This document shows, piece after piece, positions 50,104 to 59,857 of a stretch of 64,000 bases of DNA. Each line of letters opens with the position of its first letter. Position 1 is the first letter of the stretch. The translations under genes and the position numbers were made by a program. The stretch lies in the NCBI GenBank assembly GCA_025331445.1, contig JAIWNE010000005.1, forward strand, positions 1 to 64,000, read 5' to 3'. Below the pieces are notes generated by a model, which did no database searches, was not told the DNA's origin, and saw only the letters and a program-made list of their open reading frames with translations. This DNA is from Blakeslea trispora. Lineage: Eukaryota > Mucoromycota > Mucoromycetes > Mucorales > Choanephoraceae.

Positions 50104-50154
50104 ATTTAAACTCCGGGTACACAGGTTTTAAGTACACAGGTTTTATACGGCACC
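50104..50154. repeat. Right terminal inverted repeat of the MULE
   Basis: About 51 bp, starting ATTTAAACTC and ending with the inverted outer bases GGCACC. It pairs with 46,531-46,580. Confidence 0.85.
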
Positions 50155-50163
50155 GTTCCCCTT
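50155..50163. repeat. Right 9-bp target-site duplication of the MULE
   Basis: GTTCCCCTT, matching the left copy exactly. Confidence 0.85.
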
Positions 50164-50592
50164 CCATTTTGTGTCACGCTTGACTCGCATGGATTGGAAT
50201 AGAGCAGGCCAGACTTTGCAATCAGTCTGGATAGCCCCCATTTGCTAGACATGAGAGAGTAAACAAACTAGACTGTGAATATCAATATTGTAGTGAACTT
50301 TATGGAGATGCACTGACTTTGTTTGGCTGGTTGGATAGGTAAAGCTAGATAAAGCTAGATACGATGCTGATACAATGTCAAATTAAGAAAGATTGGTCAA
50401 AGAACTTGATCTGAAAAAAAAGGTACTGAAAAGTGTTTGCATTGACATCTATCAAATGAACAAATTTCAATATGAATGGCTTTTTCATCACGCACGTCTC
50501 TATACAAAAGACTGTAACAAAGTACTGTTACTGCCTACAGCTTGATCTATTCGCATTACAGTCTTGAGACTGTCCTCATTTAAACCACAGAA

Positions 50593-50841
50593 ATGAATAT
50601 AGACGACACTGTAAAAGCTATCCTCAACAAATTACTGAATCGAAGGGAAGAAAAAGAAAAAGAAGCATATTTTGTTATTTTATTGATTTTCATTTCTGAA
50701 TCTTTAAAAGAAACAAAAGAGCATTTCGATTTGTTGACAAGATCTGTTTCATTGAGGGTAAATGCTGTCGCTTTTTTCTTTGCCAAATCAAACATACCAG
50801 GCGAAACCATTGCAAATACAATATTTCTCATTATTTTGTAA
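50593..50841 (+). CDS. Possible small protein, 82 codons, unrecognised
   Basis: The frame starts with a good acidic/amphipathic stretch (MNIDDTVKAILNKLLNRREE) and ends in a hydrophobic tail, with codon use like neighbouring genes. A longer 180-codon frame lies antisense (50,580-51,122) and looks compositionally random. There is no family match and no conserved motif. It may also be a fragment of an older gene. Confidence 0.25.
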   Translation: MNIDDTVKAILNKLLNRREEKEKEAYFVILLIFISESLKETKEHFDLLTRSVSLRVNAVAFFFAKSNIPGETIANTIFLIIL

Positions 50842-51569
50842 CTGGCAAAGTATGAAATAGTATGAATGATTGACAACAAGCATCTTGGGCTGTAAATATC
50901 GTACAAGATGCAGACTAACAGTCTATCTTTACATGTGTAGACTGAAAGAGGAATAAAAGCAGACAGGGAATGTGTCTCTTGAGATCTCTTTATTTGGAAA
51001 GCGGAGATGGGAAGCTCATGAGGAAAAGGCTTTTTTTTTTTATTTTTGCTTAGTTGCCACTTTGACCAGAGTGACAAGGTAGACTCAAAGAAAGCGAAAG
51101 AGAAAGACAGAAACTCAAGCAAAAGTAAAGACAGTTATAGAGACTAGTGATGTCTGTAAGTATTATTGTGGAACAAGATAGAAAATAGACTTTTTATTCA
51201 GGTGAAGAGAAAAAGTGTTAAACACGATAAAAAACTCTTCTTAAGGCAATCTGAGAAGGTATATGGTGGTTCAGATGCGATAAATACTGTCAAGATACAG
51301 TTAGATAGGCACATTTGGAAGCAGAAATAGAGACAGAAGCAGGGACCCAGCAAGGCATCAGTAAAGGCATCAGTAAAGGCAAATCTTGAGTTGTTTAGTA
51401 ATAGAGTCACCTCTAACAACAAAGCAAGACAAGAAAAGTAAGAACGCAGAGGGTAAGCCTTCCTTGACTTACTTTTTTTGAATAAGCCAAAGAAGACTCA
51501 GTTCTGTTCGCACTATCCCAAATCCTTAGCAAACCCCATACCAGTCAACTAACGAGGAATAGTACAAGT

Positions 51570-51788
51570 ATGTCTGTACCCGCTTCCTCTGCCCAGATCC
51601 CTACAGGACACACTCATAGTGTTAACAGATCAGGCGGCGTAATTGCCCTCAGTCATTCCGACTTCAGTCCCAATACTAGAAAACGAGAGGTCGTTCGCGA
51701 AAATGGACTAGATTCCGGTCGTAAGCCACTTTATATAGGATCAGAAAAGGCAGCATCAGTCTTTGTCCTTACCCCCCATCAAGCTTGA
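51570..51788 (+). CDS. Possible small protein or first exon, 72 codons
   Basis: It begins ATGTCTGTACCC and encodes a polar, Ser/Arg-containing peptide (GGVIALSHSDFSPNTRKREV) with balanced codon use, unlike the low-complexity frames nearby. I recognise no domain. Followed by GA-rich repeats, so a downstream exon is not evident. Confidence 0.25.
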   Translation: MSVPASSAQIPTGHTHSVNRSGGVIALSHSDFSPNTRKREVVRENGLDSGRKPLYIGSEKAASVFVLTPHQA

Positions 51789-52319
51789 AGTAGAGGCAGA
51801 AGCACCAAGAGAAGAAGAGAGAGGCAGAGAGAACGAGTAAAAAGGACTTGTAGAGCTTGAAAGCATTTGTAGTTTTGTAGTTTTGTAGTTTTGTAGTTTT
51901 GTAGATGGAAAGGCACGCGTATTTTCTTCTTTTTTGTAGATAACGTTTTTTTTTTTGCTCTTGGTGCAATAATAGACTTGCGTAGATTGCAGATTTTTAG
52001 GCTATACACGGCAAAGCAAGTTAGATAAGAGCATTATTAAAGAAGAGTATTTTGTTACTTGCATTTGAGGTTGTCTGGGTGACAAAGTTTCAAGATGTAG
52101 TTGATTTGACTTTGATAAAGAGAGAGAGGAAAAAAAGAGGGAGAAAATGATCATTACGTTTTATTTACTTCAGTTACGCGCTAAAAAAAACAGTCATCCA
52201 ATCAGAGCCTGGCATCTCTCTATTCACTTATCTATCAGTAAACAAAAAAAACATGTGATAACCAATAGGATCAGTAAATTAGAGGGCGTTGAGAAGTAAA
52301 CAAACTAAGAGATGCCATG

Positions 52320-52412
52320 CTATTTCATGCCAACATTCACTCTCCTGTGTTTTTGATTGTGACAGCCAAACTCCTCTTTAATTTGCAGTGATACTTGTCC
52401 AACAGGTCAGGT
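52320..52412 (-). repeat. Diverged stray copy of ~80 bp of the satellite unit
   Basis: It matches 42,006-42,090 of the inverted arm (TTTCATGCC, ACATTCACTCTCCTGTG, ACAGCCAAACTCCTC, ATACTTGTCCAACA) with a few substitutions and a 12-bp insertion ending in a repeated GTG. It lies 7 kb outside the array, so at least this part of the unit is a dispersed sequence. Confidence 0.75.
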
Positions 52413-52610
52413 AGACATATGTCTCTATGGCTTTTTTTTTAAATAACTGATCGTTTGTATGAAACCAGACATCAACAGCAAAAATTGTGTCTCTTGAATT
52501 TACTAGAGAGCAATATCATAAATGCCCTATTTAAAGGAAGTAGAAATAATTGAGAATAAAAGATCAATCACACTGCTTTTCTTTTTACTTTTATATAAAA
52601 TACAATCACT

Positions 52611-54284
52611 TTATTTTTGATGCGTAGACATGAGGTTTCGAGATATCATGGCTATCATTTTGTTACCAACTGCTGTACTCTCGGCAAATTCGTCTTTAAA
52701 ATAATTGGCAGTTTCTTCAAATCGCTTCTGATAACCTTCCATACTTCCTAGTGAAACAGATTCTGCCCAGCCTCTAGCACAAGTCACAAACTCCATATCG
52801 TCTGGTCTAATGTCTTTACGATACAAGGCAGCATGAATGGCATCATCCAACATGATAGGATGGCGGAACAAATACTCTGTAATACCCCTAATGTGTACAT
52901 CAGTAATATCTTCTCTTTCTAAGAATAATCCAAACTTACATCCAAATTCTAAATAAAGGTGTTTGACACACCATGTGCTCATAAGGGTTTAATCCTAACT
53001 TATGCCAGCAATCAACCATAGCTAATAAAGACAAGTGAGAGTTGGGTGTCTTGTTTTCCTTTGGAATTTTGGACAATGAAAATTCATCCAAGATAGTGTC
53101 ATCCAGCAAAATAGGTGCACGGTCCTTTTGAAGTCCGCCAAACACATACTCTCCAGCTGTCTTTACTCTAGCTCGGAATTCATCTTCTTTCTCTTGGATC
53201 ATCAATTTGAACAGATCAGCTACACTTAATGCATACTGTGTAATTTGTACTTTGGCAGTAGGATTCATGATGGCAAGACCTGCATACACATGCCACTTGT
53301 TACTATAGATACGCAATGCTACATTGACCTTGACATTCTCAATACCACCCACAAAATGAGGTAGTAGCCACTATAAAGGGACCTCAAGTTAGACTGATTC
53401 AGAAAAAGGCTATTGTTTGAAAACCTACAGGAAATTGAGCGTTGGATTTCCAGGCACTTCCCATGGTCAAGAAGGCTGCATGTGTCACTGCTTGAGTATC
53501 TGCCGTAATACGATCATGTTCTTCTGCAGTCAAATGGGCCATGTTTGATTTGAAGCAAGAAAGAATTCGAACTGCCAAACCCAGTTTCTCTTCTGTTGCA
53601 CGGTGTTTTATAATAATCAAGGGTTGTCCTGTAGGATCTACACCAGGACCATGCATGGAATGACATGAGATGATATGTGCATCTTCTGGTAAGTACTTTT
53701 CTAATGCATTGACCTCTGGTAATTTGACAGAAGTCTAAAAGATTTTCTCTCTTTTTTTTAGTCTTCTCATTGCTGTACTTCCTTGTGCCTTTTTTTTTTA
53801 CCTGTCCACCCACAATAGCACCCATTTTAGTAGCTAAAATAGAAATGCATAAGACACAATACCATAGTTTTAGTACATTATAGATTGAAGCATACCAGGG
53901 CCAAATGTCTTGACAACAGAATCAATGTATTCAGCCTCTACTGCATACATAATCCAATCACATCGTCTTGAGATATCAAAACCATCACGCCATACTTTAA
54001 TATTTGTGCCTACAGAGGTATTCTTTTTTTTTTAATTGTCTCTCCAGACCTTATTCTCTCTCTTCATAAATTCACCTTCAAAGTCCTTCTTGACAGATTC
54101 AAACTTTTGGGGCAAATCACAGATGTTGACCCTGAAAGCTAATGAGCTCAGTCTGTTGTTGGTTATGGTAGTTCGTACTTTACTTTTTCCAACCCGCATT
54201 TGAGATCCATTGGGCATAAAAGCGACCCATGCCACCAGCACCAATAATACCAATCTCGATCGTCTCCTTTTCTAGATCTGACAT
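52611..54284 (-). CDS. TYR1: Prephenate dehydrogenase (NADP+), seven exons
   Basis: It oxidatively decarboxylates prephenate to 4-hydroxyphenylpyruvate, the committed step to tyrosine, in the cytosol. Exons (reading leftward): 54284-54184, 54131-54076, 54009-53896, 53833-53802, 53734-53429, 53370-52940, 52887-52611. All join in phase to 438 residues, close to the ~450 of yeast Tyr1. The N-terminus has the nucleotide-binding loop IGIIGAGGMGRFYAQW (residues ~11-26). Signature segments follow: GAIVGGQ, HSMHGPGVDPTGQPL, LTAEEHDRITADTQAVTHAA and RIYSNKWHVYAGLAI, all typical of fungal TYR1. Introns are 52-67 bp with GTAAGT-, GTGAAT- or GTATGC-like donors. The start codon is the first ATG before the binding loop. 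No lesions are seen. The next gene leftward in reading direction is far; upstream lies the Tcd gene, 258 bp away on the same strand. Confidence 0.93.
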
Positions 54285-54542
54285 GAAGCAATATGCAAAA
54301 AAAAAGAGAAGAAAAAGAGAGAGAAAAAAAGTACAGTGTATATTTGCATTGGTTTTTTTTTTTAACTGGCGAAAAAATAAATAAACGCCTTATTGAAAGT
54401 AAGGAGTTACTAGTTTAAATCAAAGAGACTTTATTTACAATCCTCAAGATATTGAAAGTAAGATGAGGCTATAGTTTAGGTATGAATATCTAAAAAAAAA
54501 AGACAAGTACAGGCAAATGCATGTTCCCCCCCCCCTTCTTGT

Positions 54543-56075
54543 CTATAGTACTTGACTCCAAGTACGTTGAATTTCGCGTTCAATTTCAAAGCGACGAGTA
54601 ACATGGTCATAGACTTCTTGACCGTAATGTTGCTTCAAATCGGTGCCTTCAGGTAATTGATCGTGTGCATTCGCTTCCTGTCTCGTCATACAGACAGCAT
54701 TAAAGTAGCCAATAGGCTGTGTCTTATCCCATCGAGTCAATGCGAGTTTATCACTAGGACCTGAAATAACACTCTTTCCATGCCACATTTCTTCAAACAG
54801 ATAGGCTACATCTCTGGGATCCAAAGCACACACTCTTTCTCCAAATGCCTTGTTCTCTCTTGTCAAAAGCTCTTTATGCACACGTACATAGAGTCCCTCT
54901 CTCAGTTTGACAGCAAGTGGGTCAAAGTCAGGATACTCGGCTAAGCGTAATAAAATGTAGGTGGCAATAGCCATACCAAACATGCTTGGAATAGTACCTA
55001 ATACAGGCAAGATACGTGCTCTGAAATCAGGCAAGGCAGAGTATTGTTCTCGATCTTCTACTTTTTCTTCTTCAAGAGGCAATAGCTTGACATGATGTGG
55101 TTTCTCGGTAGAATAGGCTACAGGAACACCCTTTAAAACACCCAACTTTTTGAGCTTTTGTCGAACAGATCGAGCAAGAGGATCCTCTAGATGAATAAAT
55201 CCATAAGTATATATATACACACACATATTTGAAAAGAAACCCTTACCAAAAGTTTCACTGATATCAGCAATTTGAATGCGAGAAGGATCTGCTTTTGCAC
55301 CAGCACCCATAGAACTGATAACAGGCAAATGTTTGTCATAACAGTATTTGATCAAATCAATCTTGGTATTGATGTTGTCAATGGCATCCACAACATAGTC
55401 AGGATCACCTAAAATTCGATAAATGAGTTCATCTACCTCTTTCTATTAAGACACGATCTTTTTTTTACCACTCAAAAGTGCATCCACATTATCAGCACTC
55501 AAAAGATCAACACAATCCTCGACCTGAACAAAAGGTGCAATCATCTCAAAATGGCGCTTGATACATCTGACTTTAGGCGTACCCACGTCATCCATGGTAG
55601 CTACAGCATGACGATTTAAACTACTTAATGTAACCTGATCGAAATCAATGATACGAATACGCTTGACACCTGAACGAAGCAACATCAAAGCAGCCCAAGA
55701 ACCAACGCCACCTGCACCCACAATGACCACAAAGGCATCACGCACCTTGCGTGTACCTTCTTTACCCAAAAATGCAGTGTTCTTACTGAGTTGTTCTTCA
55801 ATGACTTGCTCAGAATAAAGTGTGGCGGGCAACAATGTTTTTCCACCATGCACTGTGCCTAAAGGAGTCAAGTCAACTGTACTACGTAACTCTGCTTCCT
55901 TTAGTTCTTCTTTCAACGATCGAGCTCGAAAACGACGCTTGCTGGCCTGATAGGTTAAAATACTTGAGGCTGTCAAAGCAGAGGCAGCAATAGCTGTCAG
56001 GGTCAACTGGACTGTATTTGGGTGCTTCTCGACAAATTGAGATACTGGCTCGGTTAACTTTTGTATGAATGACAT
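54543..56075 (-). CDS. tRNA threonylcarbamoyladenosine dehydratase (Tcd/TcdA family), three exons
   Basis: An E1-like ThiF-fold enzyme that uses ATP to cyclise t6A37 of ANN-decoding tRNAs to ct6A; yeast Tcd1/Tcd2 sit on the mitochondrial outer membrane. Exons are 56075-55469, 55408-55247 and 55186-54543, giving 470 residues. A hydrophobic segment near the N-terminus (about residues 18-38, VQLTLTAIAASALTASSILT) fits the membrane anchor. Next come VVIVGAGGVGSWAALMLLRSG (adenylate site), IRIIDFDQVTLSSLNRHA, DYVVDAIDNINTK and the C-terminal region with WDKTQPIGYFNAVCM. The second intron is 60 bp, in frame and stop-free, so an unspliced message would add 20 residues; family continuity (ISETF to EDPLARSVR) favours removal. 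Translation from an upstream in-frame ATG at 56,180 would add 35 residues before MSFIQK; I prefer 56,075, which leaves the anchor near the N-terminus. Confidence 0.92.
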
Positions 56076-56345
56076 GAGCTTTATTGTCAACAACAAAAAA
56101 AAAAGATGAATCGATAGGGTGAATAGCTCTTTAAAAGTTGCAAAGATTTTAGCAGTCTCAGACTGAGTTACAAAGCACATTCAAGCAAAGATATTTTATG
56201 CAAAGTTCATTGTTCTCAGTTCGAACAGGAAGTGATATGTTACGCATACAAAGCATCAAAGCGATCAATATGCTTAAATGAATTGAATTTCGACTTCTAA
56301 ATCTCGTCAACTCTAGAGAAAGAACAAGTAGTAACAATTATTACC

Positions 56346-57400
56346 TTAACAAGAAAACAAGCTCTCTTCTTCTTTGTTCGTATATTGGATGAGTGACTTA
56401 TATAAGCCGTACAGATAGGATAGCCCGTTTAGAATCTTCAGCGTATTTTGCTTTCTATCGACGAAATTACTCTTTATGTTAAAGTGATCGTAATCGTTGC
56501 TTTCTTTGAAAACAATCAAGCTATCTTTTGGTGATAGGTTGATCAACAGGAACGCTTATTGGATGATGCTGCTGTTGTTGTCCAACTATCAAATCAGAAC
56601 TAACATCATATATTCTTGGAGCCAGACAAACCTTCACCTTCCCGTGGGTCTCCCTGTTTATCAAGGAATTGATTTCCTTGAGACTTAAGAGAAGTTGGAC
56701 ATATTGTTGCATGCTGAAGGTAGGATATTTTTTTTAAAAAAAAAGAGACATCCAGGGACTAATCACTAAATAGAAACGTCGATTCATCTATGAAGTCTTT
56801 GCTACAAGAAAGAAAAGTTGGTTGAACTTTGGAGAGAAGCTGTTCTGGAGTTGAGACCTTCTCTTGACGACCACAAAGAATTTCTGTCAGACCCATGCAA
56901 CTTTTATTAATTTCACATACGTTTTTGAATTATAACACACTAAGGCACTTTGCTAGATTTTGTTGATACAAGCAATCAACAATGCAAAAAGATTAAAACG
57001 CTCCCATGTAGAGCAAAAGGCTAAGTTCGTTCCTTGTGGCTCCGTGTTGAGAAGCCTGAGCCAGGATGCTGACATGGCAATCTTTTTCCTTGCACGAAAA
57101 GACCCATTAAAAACAATGAAAAACCAAGGACCTTTTGAGTGCTGACTGGCATGGTTGTCTTGAAGACAAATAAATACATTTTTCCATCTTCTTTTTTTTT
57201 ATAACTAAAAATATGTTCTGTGCTGACTGCAATAGACTGGCAGCTGATTAGGGTTTTCTAATACATATAATTGATACGTGTGCTTCTATTGATGTTATTC
57301 AAATTGATTTTTTACTTACAGTTGCTCTTTTGGGCTTTTTTTCTTATTGTGTGTCTTGTCCAATAGCAAGTCCATGTCCAATTTTTGAAGAGCATTACAC
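56346..57400 (-). pseudogene. Decayed multi-exon coding region, unrecognised
   Basis: Several protein-like segments run leftward in different frames. An 80-bp exon at 57,399-57,320 (CNALQKLDMDLLLDKTHN) has clean TTTTGGCAG and GTAAGT borders. A longer segment at about 57,180-56,967 includes HSKGPWFFIVFNGSFRARKK and ends in TAG. Another at about 56,905-56,770 contains GRQEKVSTPEQLLSKVQP. A last pair at 56,712-56,346 is split by a one-base frame change near 56,530 (first part KVKVCLAPRIYDVSSDL, second part LIVFKESNDYDHFNIKS). The frame breaks do not coincide with good splice sites, so I read it as a pseudogene. I know no family for it; a transposon-related gene is possible given the MULE relic next door. 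Confidence 0.4.
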
Positions 57401-57714
57401 TGCCAAAAGAAAGATACCATATAGAAACAGCAATGGTTAAAAAACAAAAGCTTCATTATTGAATTGTTCAATACAGTATATACAAACTAGTTGATCTACT
57501 CACTCGGCTCGCTTTACGGCCGTCATCACCTAACAGTTTGGGCTCTGAACTTTATACATACGTATGTGTACTCCTTCTATATTAAAAGCTGTCAAACTGT
57601 AATGTTATTGATAGTGATGATGTTTCAAATAAAAGTACATAATGTAATAGCATGCTTAAGACTCGAAAAGGAATCATCTCAAAAGCATTTATTTGGTCGC
57701 TGAAGAAAAGTCCA

Positions 57715-58330
57715 TGACCAGCCCAAGGAAGCGATTCTTTGCAACATTCATATGCTCAAACATTTTAGGTATACAGATTACGGATGATCACAGATACTTC
57801 TTGCCATTTGCAAATGCTTCATAAATAACATCTGTTACAATTAGTTTTTCTTGCAAAGGGAAGATTGCACTATATCAAACCAAAAGCTGAAAAAGTAATG
57901 ACAAAGTTTTTATCATTGGCAACCTGGGCGTATGTAATGTATCCTTTGTACTTTTTCTTCATCTTGTTCAGATCATCCAAAAAGCCAGAGGCCTTGTTGA
58001 TGCCTAGAAAATGATTGGTGGCATTCAGTTGGTACTTGGCTCTATCTTGATTGCCTAGAGCAGAGCTTGTTTCTTTGGCCATGTTACTGAAATGCCCAGG
58101 AAGAGAGGTAACGCCAATGTCAAAGCTCTTTGGAGTAAGAAATTGATCATTTTGCACCTTTTCGTGCAGAACTTTGTGTTCTTCTTCAGAAAGATGAAGA
58201 CGTTTGTACTTTTCATGACTGCGTCTTCCTTGACAATTGACCATACAGCTAATCGATTTTTTCTTAATCTCATTGTAGATCAAAACGAATTTGACAGCAG
58301 TACTACACATTTCGTGATTCACTGGTTAGA
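57715..58330 (-). pseudogene. MULE transposase relic
   Basis: A 150-codon frame (58,322-57,870) aligns by eye with residues ~107-253 of the intact MULE protein, roughly three quarters identical. Shared words include CQGR-SHEKYKRLHLS, LHEKVQNDQFL-PKSF, NQDRAKYQLNAT and GYITYAQV-NDK. Beyond its stop, further decayed pieces correspond to YNLPFA and to the VAKNRFLG-MD region around the second Asp, with a deletion and several stops between them. The N-terminus, most of the catalytic core and the USP-like domain are gone, and no inverted repeats are evident. Confidence 0.8.
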
Positions 58331-58445
58331 TATGCGGTAACACATAATATAATAGTGCTATGGACTCGGATTTAGTAGCCATGTTTAAAGTGACACAGCA
58401 GTTGTTCAATAAGAGGACTACTGTATAGAGAAAAAAAATTTCTAG

Positions 58446-58697
58446 CTACAGTTTAACGGATCTCAGTTTGAAAGCCGCAGCTGTTTCCTTTTTCAGAAGA
58501 AACAAACTGATGCTCTGGCACTCAAACTGGGAAAAGGCAGCACAAAAAAACCTTCACTTGTGGTGTGCTCAAAGTTTGAACTGGAATCCTATGGTGCAGT
58601 CGCAAGAGAGTGTAAGATCAGCCATTCAAATACTATGGCATTGAAACAGAAGATCTACCAAATCCAGAAGAAAAGAAGTAAACCAGCGCTTACCTAA
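58446..58697 (+). pseudogene. Orphan 83-codon coding fragment, unrecognised
   Basis: An open frame without a start codon reads KQTDALALKLGKGSTKKPSL, then VVCSKFELESYGAVARECKI, and ends KKRSKPALT before TAA. Composition and codon use are protein-like. TTTTTCAG at about 58,490 could be an intron acceptor, making it a terminal exon, but no upstream exon is recognisable. It directly follows the MULE relic on the other strand, so a dead insert is equally likely. Confidence 0.3.
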
Positions 58698-59495
58698 TAG
58701 CCTTATTTAACCGATAATACCCTATACCTTTTCTTCGGCAGTGAAAATCTTGAACTTGACGCGGCTTGATCAATCAATTTTCATTCTTGATCTTGTGTCA
58801 CAAAGAGCGTGATTTATAAAACAAAACATTTTTCATTATCGCAAATTCAAACACAAACTTTCTTTTTTGTCTTTTCCAGGGTCTAGATACTTTGGCCATC
58901 TTTTGGTCAACGTAGTGTATTCAGCAATAGCAAAGTGTAAGCGTGTCAAAATATGATTTTTAGAGGGGAGATGTTTTTCCCAGTCTTTTTGGGAGAAGCC
59001 ACGGAATTATCTTGCTCTGCGGAAGCATATGCTATAAATAACACACCTTTATTTTCGGGACGAAATCTTTATCATCAACTCTGGTTAACACGTGTATATC
59101 CTAATAAACATTTGAATCTATATAATAAAAAAAAATTTTATCCGTGATTACAAGGCCAAGATTCTAGCACAGCATACATGTACTCTCATCGTGGCTGATG
59201 TCATTTTACCTCTTTTGATCATTGTGTCACTTATTTGTCTTCAATGTGGCGCAAACACATTGACAAGCCCCATTTTGAAATTTACACTATATGTTACAAA
59301 CATTTATTTGACTAAGCCTGTTTTGTGCATAATGGTGAAATTATATCATGCTATTTTCTTGGCGAAATCAAACAAGTTTTCTGTGTGGATTTTGCACAGA
59401 AAAGTATATCAAAAAAAGTAGAGTGTGGTATTACAGTTTTATTATGTAAATGTATTTGGTATTAAAGAAATAATCATCGCGTATTAAATATGAAA
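58698..59495. other. Intergenic spacer
   Basis: AT-rich sequence with only short frames lacking codon bias or family resemblance. It probably contains the 3' flank of the PMP3 gene. Nothing else was recognised. Confidence 0.5.
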
Positions 59496-59857
59496 CTAGT
59501 ACTTCAGAATGATGTAGAGAGCGTGGACTACAATGACAACAAAAGATGCTTAGTTTCATGTTTACTCCCCCCTTCTCTGCAGTCAACTGCACTTACCAAT
59601 ACCAGGAATGAAACCAAGACAAGTTAAACCAATGTTGATGAGAAGATCAGCACCACAACCTAAGAGTGAAGATAATAAGTATCAAATCAAAACACCTTGT
59701 TTTACTATACATACCTCTTTCGAAGAATACACCCAAGGGAGGCAAGATGATAGCTATACAATAATATTAACCACTAGATCGAGGAGAGGGAAAACATATT
59801 CTTGAAAGTGAACATACCACCAATAATTTTACAGACGTCAGAACCAGTGAGAGCCAT
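59496..59857 (-). CDS. PMP3: Plasma membrane proteolipid 3 (Pmp3/RCI2 family), four tiny exons
   Basis: Exons 59857-59818, 59753-59715, 59659-59597 and 59527-59496 (40, 39, 63 and 32 nt) join in phase to 57 residues. The product reads ...KIIGAIILPPLGVFFERG, then CGADLLINIGLTCLGFIPG and IVHALYIILKY. This is the Pmp3 signature: helix, LPP-GVF-RG loop, second helix, FPG/IPG-x-HALYI. These small hydrophobic proteins of the plasma membrane help control membrane potential and cation sensitivity in yeast. Introns are 55-69 bp with GTATGT, GTATGT and GTAAGT donors. The exons are too short to show up as an open reading frame, so the gene is easily missed. Confidence 0.92.

Larger units (their letters stand above)
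46531..50154 (-). mobile_element. Complete Mutator-like element (MULE), 3,624 bp
   Basis: Terminal inverted repeats of about 50 bp (46,531-46,580 and 50,104-50,154) match closely except for one indel and the outermost 8 bases. Each contains AAACCTGTGTAC twice. Immediately outside both ends is the same 9-bp word GTTCCCCTT (46,522-46,530 and 50,155-50,163), the 9-bp target duplication typical of the Mutator superfamily. Nearly all the interior is one uninterrupted transposase gene. Intact ends, duplication and frame suggest recent insertion and possible activity. Confidence 0.9.
50842..52600. other. Spacer, mostly without a supported gene
   Basis: AT-rich intergenic DNA with GA-rich tracts, a TTTTGTAG repeat near 51,870-51,905, and an old copy of satellite sequence at 52,320-52,412. 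The only protein-like frame is the 72-codon one at 51,570. The 3' end of the prephenate dehydrogenase gene begins at 52,611. Confidence 0.5.

Noticed and set aside
50580..51122. 180-codon minus-strand frame
   Set aside because: Composition is hydrophobic and Ser/Lys-biased with no domain; it lies antisense to a more protein-like short frame.
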